Shown in pieces: positions 1-9,970 of a stretch of 64,000 nt of DNA; positions within the stretch are counted from its first letter, which is position 1; each line of letters begins with the position of its first letter. The notes beneath the pieces are model-generated. The model was given only the letters and a program-made list of their open reading frames with translations. It did no database searches and was not told the origin of the DNA. Source of the stretch: Boswellia sacra (Eukaryota > Streptophyta > Magnoliopsida > Sapindales > Burseraceae). Location: the NCBI GenBank assembly GCA_013180625.2, contig SNVD02005036.1:1-64000 (forward strand), given 5' to 3'. A program made the translations under genes and the position numbers.

Positions 1-891
1 GGTGGAATGTTTGGTGGCCGACAATGTGGAAAAATTGGTGGAGGTTTGGTGTAATAGTTCCATTTCATCGCCTATTTAAGGACAACTTGAGGAATTGAAT
101 GGGAGGAGAGAAAAAATCATTTGAGTTCACATTTTATCATTGTATATTACAATTCTCTCTTATATTTTCTTTTTAGAAATGATAAGAATGAATTGTAAGT
201 TAGGCTAGAACTCTTGGTAAGGCTAGAGATGAACTTGTATGTGTAGTTTATCTATTTCTCCACTTTCATTCTACCTCAAGGGCTGTAAAGATTGTATGTT
301 TGTTTATGTGTTAAACTCTTTCTCATCTTGTGATTTCTTTTTAATCCAGAAATTATAATTCTCAATTTCATATAAATTCAGTCATGCTTTCTTTATGTGA
401 TTCATATTGAATTATAATTACTACTGGTAGTTTCGTTTTATGAGTTAGTCCTTTACTACAATATTGTCATATGATATATTGTCACTCTTGGATAACTTGT
501 AAGGATGAATGTTGTTGGTAAATATTGCTTGTAAAGAGTTTATGGATATCAAATACATGTGTTTATCATTTATGCTATACAATACATATTTTTCGATTGA
601 TTGTTTGGGATGTGAAACTTTCAATTGAGTTATAATTATTAAATCAAAGTGGAGATTAGATTTACAAAACATATAAGTGATTCCCGATGCCTTACTTCTT
701 AATTACCATCGATTGTTTCCAATTATTAAACACTGAATTTTCTTTAGAACTAATCACTTCAAAGTTTAATTTTACATTTTTATTATCTTTTTAATATTTT
801 TGTTTTACGAACCTCTTTTATCGAAGGCCTCCTTGTGGATTCGACACCTCAACGTATACTACAATAATCGCGGTATATTTTGGGCGTAACA
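1..891 (+). repeat. 5' LTR of Athila-like element (left part outside window)
   Basis: This matches the last ~890 bp of the 3' LTR at 10507-11396. It ends in GTAACA, followed by a short A run and the primer site. The first ~536 bp of the LTR, judged from the 3' copy, lie upstream of the window. Confidence 0.9.
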
Positions 892-897
892 AAAAAT

Positions 898-915
898 TGG
901 CGCCGTTGTCGGGGA
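898..915 (+). other. Primer binding site, tRNA-Asp type
   Basis: TGGCGCCGTTGTCGGGGA begins 6 bp after the LTR end. It is complementary to the 3' end of plant tRNA-Asp apart from one position (GTT-G-T instead of GTT-G-C). This primer is characteristic of Athila/Tat-type Ty3 elements. Confidence 0.85.
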
Positions 916-972
916 GGTAAAATGGACGAAAGACGGTTTGTATTTTTTATTTCCTTTTCTTTTTTTTTTGGC

Positions 973-1100
973 CTAACTTGGAATAATTTGCCTAATTTTC
1001 CTAACTTTGACTAATTTGCCTAATTTTCCTAACTTTGACAAATTTGACTAATTTTCCTAACTTTGACTAATTTGCCTAATTTTTCTAACTTTGACTAACC
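973..1100 (+). repeat. 28-bp tandem repeat in element leader (about 4.5 copies)
   Basis: Units start at 973, 1001, 1029, 1057 and 1085 with an exact 28-bp period. Each begins CTAACTTTGACTAATTTG or a close variant; the last copy is partial. The block lies between the primer site and gag, in the transcript leader. Confidence 0.9.
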
Positions 1101-1119
1101 TTATTCCTTTTACTTTTCA

Positions 1120-1381
1120 AAGGTCGGCTTTGCCGCCTTGCTCCTTTTACTTTTCAAAGGTTGGCTTTGCCGCCTTGCTCCTTTTACTTTTCAAAAGTCG
1201 GCTTTGCCGCCTTATTTCTTTTACTTGTTAAAGGTCGGCTTTGCCACCTTGTTTGTTTTATTATTATTATTGTTCTTATTATTTTACTTGTTAAAGGTCG
1301 GCTTTGCCGCCTTTACTTGTTATTTGTTTTAATTTTTTTTTCTTTCTATATATACTTGTCAAAGGTTGGCTTTGCCACCTT
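1120..1381 (+). repeat. Six hairpin-forming repeats in element leader
   Basis: AAGGTCGGCTTTGCCGCCTT or a variant occurs at about 1120, 1157, 1194, 1231, 1294 and 1362. Each copy is a near-perfect inverted repeat (AAGG-T-CGGC, loop TTT, GCCG-CCTT) with one bulged base. The copies are separated by T-rich spacers of unequal length. The block directly precedes gag. The open frames that run across it are low-complexity by-products. Confidence 0.85.
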
Positions 1382-1519
1382 ATTTGTTTTATTATTATTG
1401 TTGTTATTATTCTCTCTAACTTTTGTTATCTTATTGCTTTTTGACTTTATTTGAGAACTTTCTTGTGTAAAAACAAAAAAACAAAAAAAACAAAAAGAGA
1501 GACAAATTGTGAGTGATGT

Positions 1520-3223
1520 ATGAAGCAATCTAGAGACAAACGAGGGAGATTTATGAAAAAATCAGAACTAGAACCACAACAAGATTTTGCAACCGAAGAA
1601 AAATCAATTCTTGGTTCATCTTCATCTTCTAATTCTGATACAATGAGCCAACATGAGGAGAACCCCGTTAAAACTCTAGAAGATTACTTGCATCCTACCC
1701 GCACAGCCACACCATCATGTATCATATTTCCACCTAATACACCAAAATTGGACTTTCACCCTGGGATGATACATCTTTTACCAACTTTTCATGGTTTAGA
1801 TAGTGAAAACCCGTATGTGCATGTTAGAGAATTTGAAGAAGTAGTGGGCAACTTTAACAGTCAGGCCAATGCCATAGATTCTGTCAGGTTAAAATTTTTC
1901 CCTTTTTCTCTAAAAGACAGAGCAAAGAGTTGGCTATACTCTTTAAGGTCGAGATCTATAGGAACTTGGATAGAAATGACCCAAGTGTTTTTTAACAAAT
2001 ATTTTCCACAACATAAGACTAACGGCCTAAAAAGACAAATTTCCTCTTGCTCCCAAAAAGATAGTGAAACTTTGTACCAAACTTGGGAGAGATTTAAAGA
2101 GTTTTTAAACATGTGTCCTCATCATGGGTATGAAAATTGGCGCTTGGTTAGTTACTTCTATGAGGGACTCACAATTATGGAGCGCCAATTTGTTGAGATG
2201 ATGTGCAACGGGGAGTTTCTTCAAAAAGACCCTGAGGAAGCCTTAGAATTCCTCAAAGACTTAGCTGAAAAAGCCCACACATGGACTGGACCTAGTGCTA
2301 CAGATAGCACAAATAGGTCACGATCTAGTGGAATTTACCATCTTAGGGAAGAGGACAACCTTAAAGCCCAATTAGAAGTCTTAACTAGGGAATTGGAAGT
2401 CTTGAAATCCAAAGATAGGAAGGTCACCCATACAGTTGCTAAGGTTGAATCACAAGATCCATGTTTTATTTATGGAGGGGTGGAACACTTAGCTCAGGAT
2501 TGTCCAACTTACAGTGAGATAAGAGGGGTGTACGAGGAATAATGTAAAGCCTTAGGGATGTACAAAAAGCCTTATTCACCCTATTCTGAAACCTATAACC
2601 CTGGCTGGAGAAACCACCCAAACTTTAGTTGGAAATCTAACCCCCAAAACAACAACCAATGGAAACAGGAACAACAACCACCCAAGTCTTATCAAGCACC
2701 TCAATACAATGCACCACAAGTTAGGAATTCCTTAGAGGACACCTTACAAGCATTTATGGAGGCCCAAAATAAGACTAACTAAAAATTTGAAACAGTTCTT
2801 GCACAAGTGGTGGAAGAGAACAAGGAGATCAAAAGCCAAATCACTAAGCTAACCAGTGCTTTGACCATACAAGAGCGAGGTAAGTTTCCATCTCAAACTC
2901 AATCTAATCCAAAAGGGCAACACATGGCACAAGCCTCTACTTCTGACACACAAAATTTCAAAGAGGTAAAGACCATCACTACTCGAAGTGGTAAGATCTT
3001 AAATGAGCCTACATTGCCAGTCAATCCTACCATGGAAAACGAAGATGTTCTCTCACAAAAGGAGGACATTTTTGATAAAGAACTTGAAAAGAAATTTTCG
3101 ATTCCAGTGCCTTTTCCCCAAGCTCTCAGATCTAATGGGAAAAACTCGAAAGTTCAAGGTGAGATTCTAGAACACTTAAAACAAGTTAAGATTAATCTTC
3201 CCTTGTTGCATGTAATCAAATAG
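1520..3223 (+). pseudogene. gag: Athila-like gag (nonsense-broken)
   Basis: The ATG at 1520 opens a 340-codon frame that continues in the same frame through TAA at 2540 and TAA at 2780 to TAG at 3221. The centre carries the retrotransposon gag core typical of Athila: a segment around W137-Y139 (AKSWLYSL), then FFNKYFPQH and a KRQI motif. A remnant zinc-knuckle-like stretch (CFIYGGVEHLAQDC) lies near codon 315; its second Cys is replaced by Tyr. Downstream is Gln/Asn/Pro-rich sequence, then a charged segment leading into the protease. Gag would package the element RNA. The intact frame between stops suggests that point mutation, not rearrangement, disabled it. Confidence 0.85.
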
Positions 3224-3910
3224 GTTCCGGCTTACGCCAAAGTTATCAAGGATCTATGCACCATCAAAAGAAAGCACCATGTCAAGAAGACTGCATTCTT
3301 GATGGAACAGGTAAGTGCAGTCATTGAACAGAAAACCCCACCCAAGTACAAAGATCCAGGGTGTCCTACAATTTCCTGCCAGATTGGGACACATGAAATC
3401 AGTCAAGTATTGTTAGACTTAGGAGCAAGTGTCAATCTCATGCCCTATTCGGTTTACTTACAATTAGGACTTGGAGAGATCAAACCCACATCAGTAGTCC
3501 TACAATTAGCCGATCGATCAGTCAAGAAACCACGGGGAATAGTGGAAGATGTTTTATTACAAATTGATAAATTTTATTACCCTGTTGATTTTCTTGTTTT
3601 GGATACTCAGTATGTGGTTAATATGGAGTCCAAATTTTCTCTTATTTTAGGGAGACCTTTTCTTGCCACTGCTAATGCTTTTATTAATTGCAGGAACGGT
3701 CTCATGAAATTATCATTTGTTAATATGACTCTTGAGGTGAATATTTTTCATATTGGAAAGCAACCATGAGAGGAGGACGATTGCTACCATTCATATATGA
3801 TAGACACACTTATCTCAGAAGAGGCTTATAGAAAACAGGATTTTGACTCTTTAGACTACCTTCTTGATTCTTAATTTGAAGATTTATTTTATCCTGATGA
3901 TACGACTAAT
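3224..3910 (+). pseudogene. Athila-like aspartic protease region
   Basis: This continues the gag frame. The longest open part starts at Met 3299. It contains the retropepsin-type motif LLDLGASVNLMPYSVY, where the usual D-(S/T/L)-G-A active site is present as DLGAS, then LADRSVKKPRG and the flap-to-helix segment LILGRPFLATANAFI. This is the Athila/Tat type of protease. In-frame stops lie at 3767 and 3872, so the polyprotein is interrupted twice between protease and RT. Confidence 0.85.
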
Positions 3911-5616
3911 GTGTTTGGTGTTTTTGACTCACAGGATAAAAGGACTCGATTTTGGCAACCACGCTTTGAAGAATTGCCTCGTGGAAGAGAGAAGCCAAAA
4001 CCCTCTAACTTAGAGGCTCCAAAAGTTGAACTTTCTCCATTGCCCAAAGGTTTGAAGCACATTTTCTTGGGAGCAGGTGATACCTTTTCTGTTATTATTT
4101 CTTCAGAATTTAGTGTTGAACAAGATGAAAAATTGATAAACTTGTTAAAAGAACATAAGTCTGCACTAGGTTGGACTATAGCTGATATTAAAGGTATTTC
4201 TCCATTAATATGCTCCCATAGAATCCATCTAGAGGAAGGTACCCAACCTCGTAGAGACCCCCAAAGAAGACTTAATCCAACAATGAAAGAAGTGGTAAAG
4301 AAAGAAGTCTTAAAACTATTAGATGCAGGTATAATCTATCCAATATCTGATAGTCAATGGGTAAGTCCAACACAGGTAGTGCCTAAGAAATCTGGAGTAA
4401 CTGTGGTTCAAAATGATAAAGGAGTGTCTGCTCCAATTAGGGTAGTAACCGGATGGCGGATCTGCATTGATTATAGAAAATTAAGCACAGCCACCCGAAA
4501 AGACTATTTTCTATTGCCTTTTATTGACCAAATTTTGGAACATGTAGCTGGTCATCCCTTTTATTGCTTTCTCGATGGGTATTCAGGATATTACCAGATA
4601 GAGATAGCTCTAGAGGATCAGGATAAGACTACCTATGCCCTTTTGGTACTTATGCTTTTCGTAGGATGCCATTTGGATTATGTAATGCACCAACTACTTT
4701 TCAACGTTGCATGCTTAGTATTTTCTCAGACATGGTTGAAAAATGCATGGAGGTTTTTATGGATGATTTGACTGTTTTTGGTAACTCTTTTGATTTATGT
4801 CTGCTTAACTTAAAATCTGTTTTGAGTAGGTGTGAAGAAAAAGGACTTGTGCTTAATTGGGAAAAATGTCATTTCATGGTGTCTTCTAGGATTGTTTTGG
4901 GACACATTGTTTCAGAAAGAGGAATGGAGGTTGACAAGGCTAAAATCGAGTTGATCTCTAAATTACCTACACCCAAAACGATAAAAGTTGTCCGATCTTT
5001 TCTAGGGCATGCTGGTTTTTATAGGAGGTTTATACGAAATTTTTCTTCTATATCTAGACCATTATGTAACCTCTTATTGAAAGATGCTGAATTTGTATAG
5101 ACTCAAGCTTGTGAGGACGCATTTCAGACATTAATTGCCAAACTCACTACTGCCCCTATTATGCAGTCACCTGATTGGAGCCTTCCATTTGAGATTATGT
5201 GTGATGCCAGTAACTATGCTGTAGGAGCAGTCCTTGGTCAAAGAAGGGAGGGCAAACCCTTTGTTGTTTACTATGGTAGTAGAACCTTAAATGATGCTCA
5301 AATGAATTATTCTACTACTGAAAAGGAATTATTAGCTGTTGTTTTTGCCTTGAACAAATTTCGTTCTTATTTAATTGGTTCACCTATTACTGTGTTTACT
5401 GACCATGCAGCTCTGAAGTACCTTTTTTTTTTTTTAAAGGATGCTAAAGCCCGTCTGATTAGATGGATTCTTCTTTTGAAGGAATTTGATCTAACCATTA
5501 AGGACAAGAAGGGCATCGAAAATGTTATAGCAAATCATTTGTCCCGTCTTGAGTTCCATGATTCCACTAATGTCCAACCCATTCAAGATGATTTCCCTGA
5601 TGAACATCTTTTCACT
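3911..5616 (+). pseudogene. pol: Athila-like reverse transcriptase and RNase H
   Basis: RT fingers and palm are recognisable: GWRICIDYRKL near 4453, DGYSGYYQI near 4575, MPFGLCNAP at 4666 and the catalytic FMDD box near 4757. The frame changes once at about 4632-4645, between DKTT and the conserved PFG segment, and TAG at 5098 replaces the Trp expected before TQACEDAF. RNase H follows from about 5161 ([15 protein letters not shown], then [29 protein letters not shown], and [10 protein letters not shown] at its end). The domain order is normal Ty3. The enzyme would copy the element RNA, but this copy cannot encode it as one polyprotein. Confidence 0.88.
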
Positions 5617-6828
5617 ATAAGCCAAGTACCTTGGTATGCCCACATTGTAAATTACTTGGTTTGCAGAGAAGTTCCATCTGACTGGAGTGTACAACATAAG
5701 CGTAAGTTTTTGGTTGAGGTGCGTAATTTTTATTGGGATGATCCTTATCTTTTCAAATATTGCGCTGACCAAATTATGCGACGTTGCATTCCTGATAGTG
5801 AAATTGCTAGTGTGTTAAACTTTTGCCATGGCACTGCTTGTGGTGGTCATTTCTCAATAAAAAAGACTGCTGCAAAAATTTTACAGTGTGGACTCTGTTG
5901 GCCCACTTTGTTTAAAAATACTAACAATTTTTGTCGTTCATGTGAAAGATGTCAAAAGTTGGGGGCTTTATCTCGCCGTCATATGATGCCTCTTAGCCCT
6001 ATTCTTGTTATTGAGATATTTGACTATTGGGGTATTGACTTTATGGGACCTTTTCCTCCATCTTTTCGTTATCTTTATATTCTTCTAGCTGTTGATTATG
6101 TGTCCAAATGGGTGGAGGCTATGGCTTGTCGTACTGATGATAACACAACTGTGGTAAAATTCTTAAAAGAAAACGTGTTGTCTAGGTATGGTACGCCACG
6201 TGTCATCATCAGTGACCAAGGGACAAATTTCTGTAACCGTTTTTTTGAAGCTTTGATGCGTAGGTATGGTGTTCTTCATAAGATTTCCACCGCATACCTT
6301 CCACAGACAAATGGGCAAGCTGAACTCGCAAATAGGGAGGTCAAGCAGATTCTAGAAAAGACTGTTAACCCAAATCGCAAAGACTGGTCTTTACACCTTT
6401 CTGATGCATTATGGGCTTATCGCACTGCGTACAAAACTATTCTAGGGATGTCTCCATATCGCCTTGTCTATGGAAAAGCTTGTCATTTACCTGTTGAGCT
6501 AGAACATAAAGCTTATTGGGCTGTTAAAGCCCTTAACTTTGATTTGAGTGTTGCAGGTCTTCAAAGAAAGTTACAATTGTCTGAAATAGAAGAATTGCGG
6601 AATGATGCCTATGACAACTCCAAGATTTACAAGGCTAAGATGAAAGCGGCTCATGACAAACAAATCTTGAGGAAAAACTTTAAGCTAAATCAACGAGTTT
6701 ATCTTTATGATTCTCGATTGTATTTACACCCTGGAAAGTTGAGATCTCGATGGACTGGACCATTTGTCGTAAAGCACATTTTTCCCAATGGAGCGGTGGA
6801 GATTGAGGACCCCACTGATCTATCTTGA
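5617..6828 (+). pseudogene. Athila-like integrase
   Basis: This is the open 3' part of the 5161-6828 frame. It has a Zn-binding segment ([15 protein letters not shown], then CRSCERCQ), the first catalytic Asp in [12 protein letters not shown], the second in IISDQGTNF, and the Glu in [15 protein letters not shown]-terminal GPF-type tail ([10 protein letters not shown]) follows. The frame is open and all three D,D-35-E residues are present. There is no chromodomain, as expected for Athila/Tat. It ends with TGA at 6826. It is marked as a pseudogene only because the upstream polyprotein is broken. Confidence 0.88.
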
Positions 6829-7235
6829 GCCTCCTGTCTATCCTAATTAATCAGGATCTATCTGTCTCATCTATCTGTACCATATCTTGACTTTTGTACC
6901 ATATCTTGATTTTATTTTTGTTTTTATTATTTGGTTGTCCTTGCTTTTATTATTTATCTACCCCATATCTTGACTTTGTCTTTGTTTCTATCATCTATCT
7001 GTACCATATCTTGACTTTATTTTTGCTTTCTTTATCTCATTGTCTTGCTTTTATTATATGTTTGTCCTATAATTTTTACTTTATTTTCTGTTTTTTCTTT
7101 TATTTTCTTTTACGTGTTTTATTTTACTTCCCGGTTAAGTGGCGGATACGGTACTCCGTGACTAATTAAGTCGGTTTTTCAGTTCCCTAAAAACTGTAAC
7201 CCAAACAAAAATCGTGCATTCTTTTACCTTTCAAA
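6829..7235 (+). other. Pyrimidine-rich spacer after pol
   Basis: No coding frame is supported here. The stretch is T/C-rich and contains an imperfect repeat built on CTGTACCATATCTTGACTTT (about 6876, 6897, 6961, 6999). It separates pol from the two extra ORFs and could host splicing or internal initiation signals, but I see no decisive site. Confidence 0.6.
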
Positions 7236-7784
7236 ATGGATACGATTCTTTCAAACCTTCGTAGACATTTTCCTTTTCTTCCTCCAAATGCATTGCTCAA
7301 AATTTACAAAGCACGGTTTGCAAGGTTAAAATTGCTAATGCTTATGGGTTTACCTGTTGATATACGATGGTTAATTGAAGCCAAAGTTTGATTATCTAGT
7401 GAATGTTCAAAAGCCTTTGTTTCCTTCATGCCTGGTTTGGGTAAAAGCTCTTACGCGAAAAAGCGAAGAGCAAATAAATTACAAGTTTGTCACAAATGTG
7501 CATAATGGACCTGTAACAAGCGATGTCGCTCTTTAGGATATGTGTCTATCAATCGAGAAGATAAGATTCAGTTCATTAAGGATGGACTGAGTAAGGAGTC
7601 TCTAGATAATATCTTGTTGACTCTTGAGACGCATCCCTGTGGACTTGTGCATCGAGAGATTTTAAGATTATGGACACAATTTTGAGAAGAGCAAGAACGC
7701 TATAGTCTCGAGAATCTGACTCAAAACGATCCTGTTTGCCAATTTATAAGAAAATTGGATGGGAAGCATATCCCCAACTCATAG
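7236..7784 (+). pseudogene. Captured basic/Cys-rich ORF resembling flexivirus nucleic-acid-binding proteins
   Basis: A single frame runs from ATG 7236 through nonsense codons at 7389 (TGA), 7503 (TAA) and 7683 (TGA) to TAG at 7782, about 182 codons with no frameshift. Codons 1-51 are hydrophobic/basic. Codons 71-79 read SSYAKKRRA. Cys codons then follow at 85, 88, 93 and 97 (C-x2-C-x4-C-x3-C, one stop inside), then a charged tail. A basic patch followed at once by a Cys cluster is the layout of the small nucleic-acid-binding proteins of carlaviruses (Pfam Carla_C4-like) and vitivirus p10-type silencing suppressors. This resemblance is from memory of the families, not from a search. Alternatives are an unrelated element-specific ORF or a captured host zinc-knuckle protein. 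Confidence 0.5.
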
Positions 7785-7970
7785 AAGGTGTTTCAGCCGT
7801 TACTGGACGTAAAACCAGAGGAAGATGTAAGCCACAATCACAACTACTTGTACATATGCATGCTTGCCGTTATTTTTGAATTTCTATTTTTATTTTTATT
7901 TTCAACGTTTGTCAGACAAATAGTTGAGCTACCTATATAGATGTCATTATTGTACTACCTTTTTGTATTC

Positions 7971-7978
7971 TATAAATA
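7971..7978 (+). promoter_or_regulatory. Candidate TATA box upstream of the LOG frame
   Basis: TATAAATA lies 57 bp before the LOG ATG at 8028, within a region of moderate complexity. A start about 30 bp downstream would leave a short 5' UTR. It may be chance in AT-rich DNA; no flanking element confirms it. Confidence 0.35.
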
Positions 7979-8027
7979 CATCTCATGTTCTTCATTTGCA
8001 TATACATAGTTAGTGAGTTGTATCAAA

Positions 8028-8672
8028 ATGGAGGGAACCTCAACTCGTTGATTCCGAAATATATGTGTATTTTATGGATCTCAGCCTGGTAAAGATATAG
8101 CTTTTTTAGAAGCAGCTCATAATCTTGGTAAGGTTCTAGCTGAGAGAAAACTTCATTTAATTTATGGGGGAGGTAACCGTGGGTTAATGGGGTGTGTGTC
8201 AACAACTGCATACTCAAGAGGAAGTCAAGTTTTAGGCATTATTCCTAAAGCTTTAGTTAACGTTGCTGGGAAAACAGTTGGAGAGGAATTACAGGTCTCA
8301 TCCATGCATGAACGCATAGCTCGTATGATTGTAAATGCAGATGCCTTTATTGCTTTACCAGGAGGTTTTGGAACAATGGAAGAAATCTTTCAAGTTGTCT
8401 CTTGGGCCCAACTCAATATCCACCAGAAACCCATAGGTTTGTTGAATGTCAATAATTTCTTTGATTGTTTATTGTGTTTTGTTAATCAAGCTGTGGAACA
8501 AAGATTTATCTCACAATCAGCATAACGGATCCTTGTCTCTGCCTCAACTACTGATGAACTAATTGATAAATTGCAAGCTTTTGTTTATGAACCTGACCCT
8601 GAAGCATCTCAAATTAATTGGTCAGTGGGAATGAGCAATGAGAGAAAATTTGATCTGACACTTCGCTTGTAA
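8028..8672 (+). pseudogene. LOG: LOG-type cytokinin riboside 5'-monophosphate phosphoribohydrolase, intronless copy in the retroelement
   Basis: LOG enzymes release active cytokinin bases from nucleoside 5'-monophosphates. The frame from ATG 8028 to TAA 8670 is 214 codons, the usual length of a plant LOG, with no introns although plant LOG genes have several. Visible family features are ICVFYGSQPGKD near the N-terminus, YGGGNRGLMG, IPKALVN, MHERIARM with the catalytic Arg at codon 96, DAFIALPGGFGTMEE with the PGGxGTxxE motif at codons 111-119, SWAQLNIHQKPIGLLNV, and a normal C-terminal half. Two nonsense codons break it: TGA at 8049 (codon 8) and TAA at 8523 (codon 166). No frameshift is present. 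It lies between pol and the 3' LTR, in the same orientation, so it would be copied with the element. Identification is by motif reading and strong. Confidence 0.9.
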
Positions 8673-9959
8673 CTTTTCTTACTTTTGGCTTTGTTCACAA
8701 TATTTTATTAAGTATTTTTCAGGTTTGTTTCTCTTGAATAACTGAAGCTTCAGGTGATGTCTCCTATACTTTCTCTTTCTACATTTAAACATTGAGGACA
8801 ATGTTTCGCTCTGGTTGGGGGTAGATAGAAGGCATATGTTTTGTATTGCATCTCAAAAAAAAAATCTAGTAGTCTGAGAATGGTAGTGTAAAGAGTTCAT
8901 TTTCTCTTGAGACGCATTCTGGATCTATTAGATCCAGAATGGCAGAGTAGGGAGTATAGTTTTGACCTCTTGAAACGCATTCTAACTAGTTGATTTGTTT
9001 TTTATTTTTGAATTGTATTTCATGCACAGCTGCTTATTACATGTGTTCTCAGTAATTCTTGTCTAAATGGGTTTGTTTTTCTATCTAGGTAAGATTTCAA
9101 AATTGTTGGTTTGAGTCATCTTTTCTATTTAGGTTATCAAAGAATGATTTCTAAAATTATTTTGAGCACAATGATAAGCCTTGTGGTAAGATGGATGATT
9201 CAATGTATATAGCCAAGAGAATTCTCATGTTTAAGTTCACAATTTTTTTAATCTCACACATCTTTTGTGAGTGAGTGGAGAGGTTGAGAAAACAGCTTAC
9301 AAACTTTCATTGATCCTTTGAATTGATTAATCCTTGTTTAGAATGTCATTACTCGAATTGAGCTAAGGGACGATTCAAGATGAAATTTCAATTCTTGTGA
9401 AAAAAACAAAAAAAAGAAAAACAAGAAAGAAGAAAAAAAAAAGAAGAAGAAGTCAGTTCGATTCAATAATGTCTTCATTCAATTTTAGAAGACAGAAGTT
9501 TTATGAAGCAGTCTTTTCTCACCAAGCTATATTTATTTTTGTTCACTCAAGATAAATGAAGTCCTAAAGGTAGCATGTTGCAAGGATGTTTTGATTCTAA
9601 ACATTAGATTTTCCTATCTTTGGATCAATGTTAGTTGTCTGTCTGTCCTTAAATGTGACCTTTTCTTGAGTGTTTATTCTGTTTTCCAACTCCATGAGAG
9701 AAATCATAGCCTTTTCAAACAGTCATTCACCTGTGAGGATATAGAGTTGAGGCTTTTACATAGAGTAATTTTCAAGGCTATATATGTTGCAGTTCGTGGT
9801 AAGAAGGTTTTGGCTTGATTCACATGTGCTCAGTTTTGGAAGTTATGATTGAAATAACCTTTATAGCAATTGTGATCTTGAACTGACTTTTTGTTTGAAA
9901 TGCTGAAGTAGTTCTTCATGCTTCATTTACGCTTGAATTGCTAGGGACTAGCAATAAGC
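8673..9959 (+). other. 3' untranslated region of Athila-like element
   Basis: No supported gene. An ACATTGAGGACAATGT segment followed by TTGGGGGTAG at about 8791-8825 is the kind of conserved block seen before the 3' LTR in Athila/Tat elements. A perfect 10-bp inverted repeat with 5-nt loop lies at 8916-8940. GACGCATTCT or ACGCATTCT recurs at 8911 and 8975. An A/G-rich tract lies at about 9397-9450. Confidence 0.6.
8916..8940. repeat. Perfect inverted repeat, 10-bp stem, 5-nt loop
   Basis: ATTCTGGATC, loop TATTA, GATCCAGAAT. It lies in the 3' untranslated part of the Athila-like element, after the LOG frame. It could be an RNA hairpin in the transcript. Confidence 0.7.
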
Positions 9960-9970
9960 TGGCTGGGGAT

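Noticed and set aside
1138..1528. Overlapping open frames across the leader repeats
   Set aside because: They are translations of the hairpin repeats and T-rich spacers, in two frames and on both strands, with no protein character.
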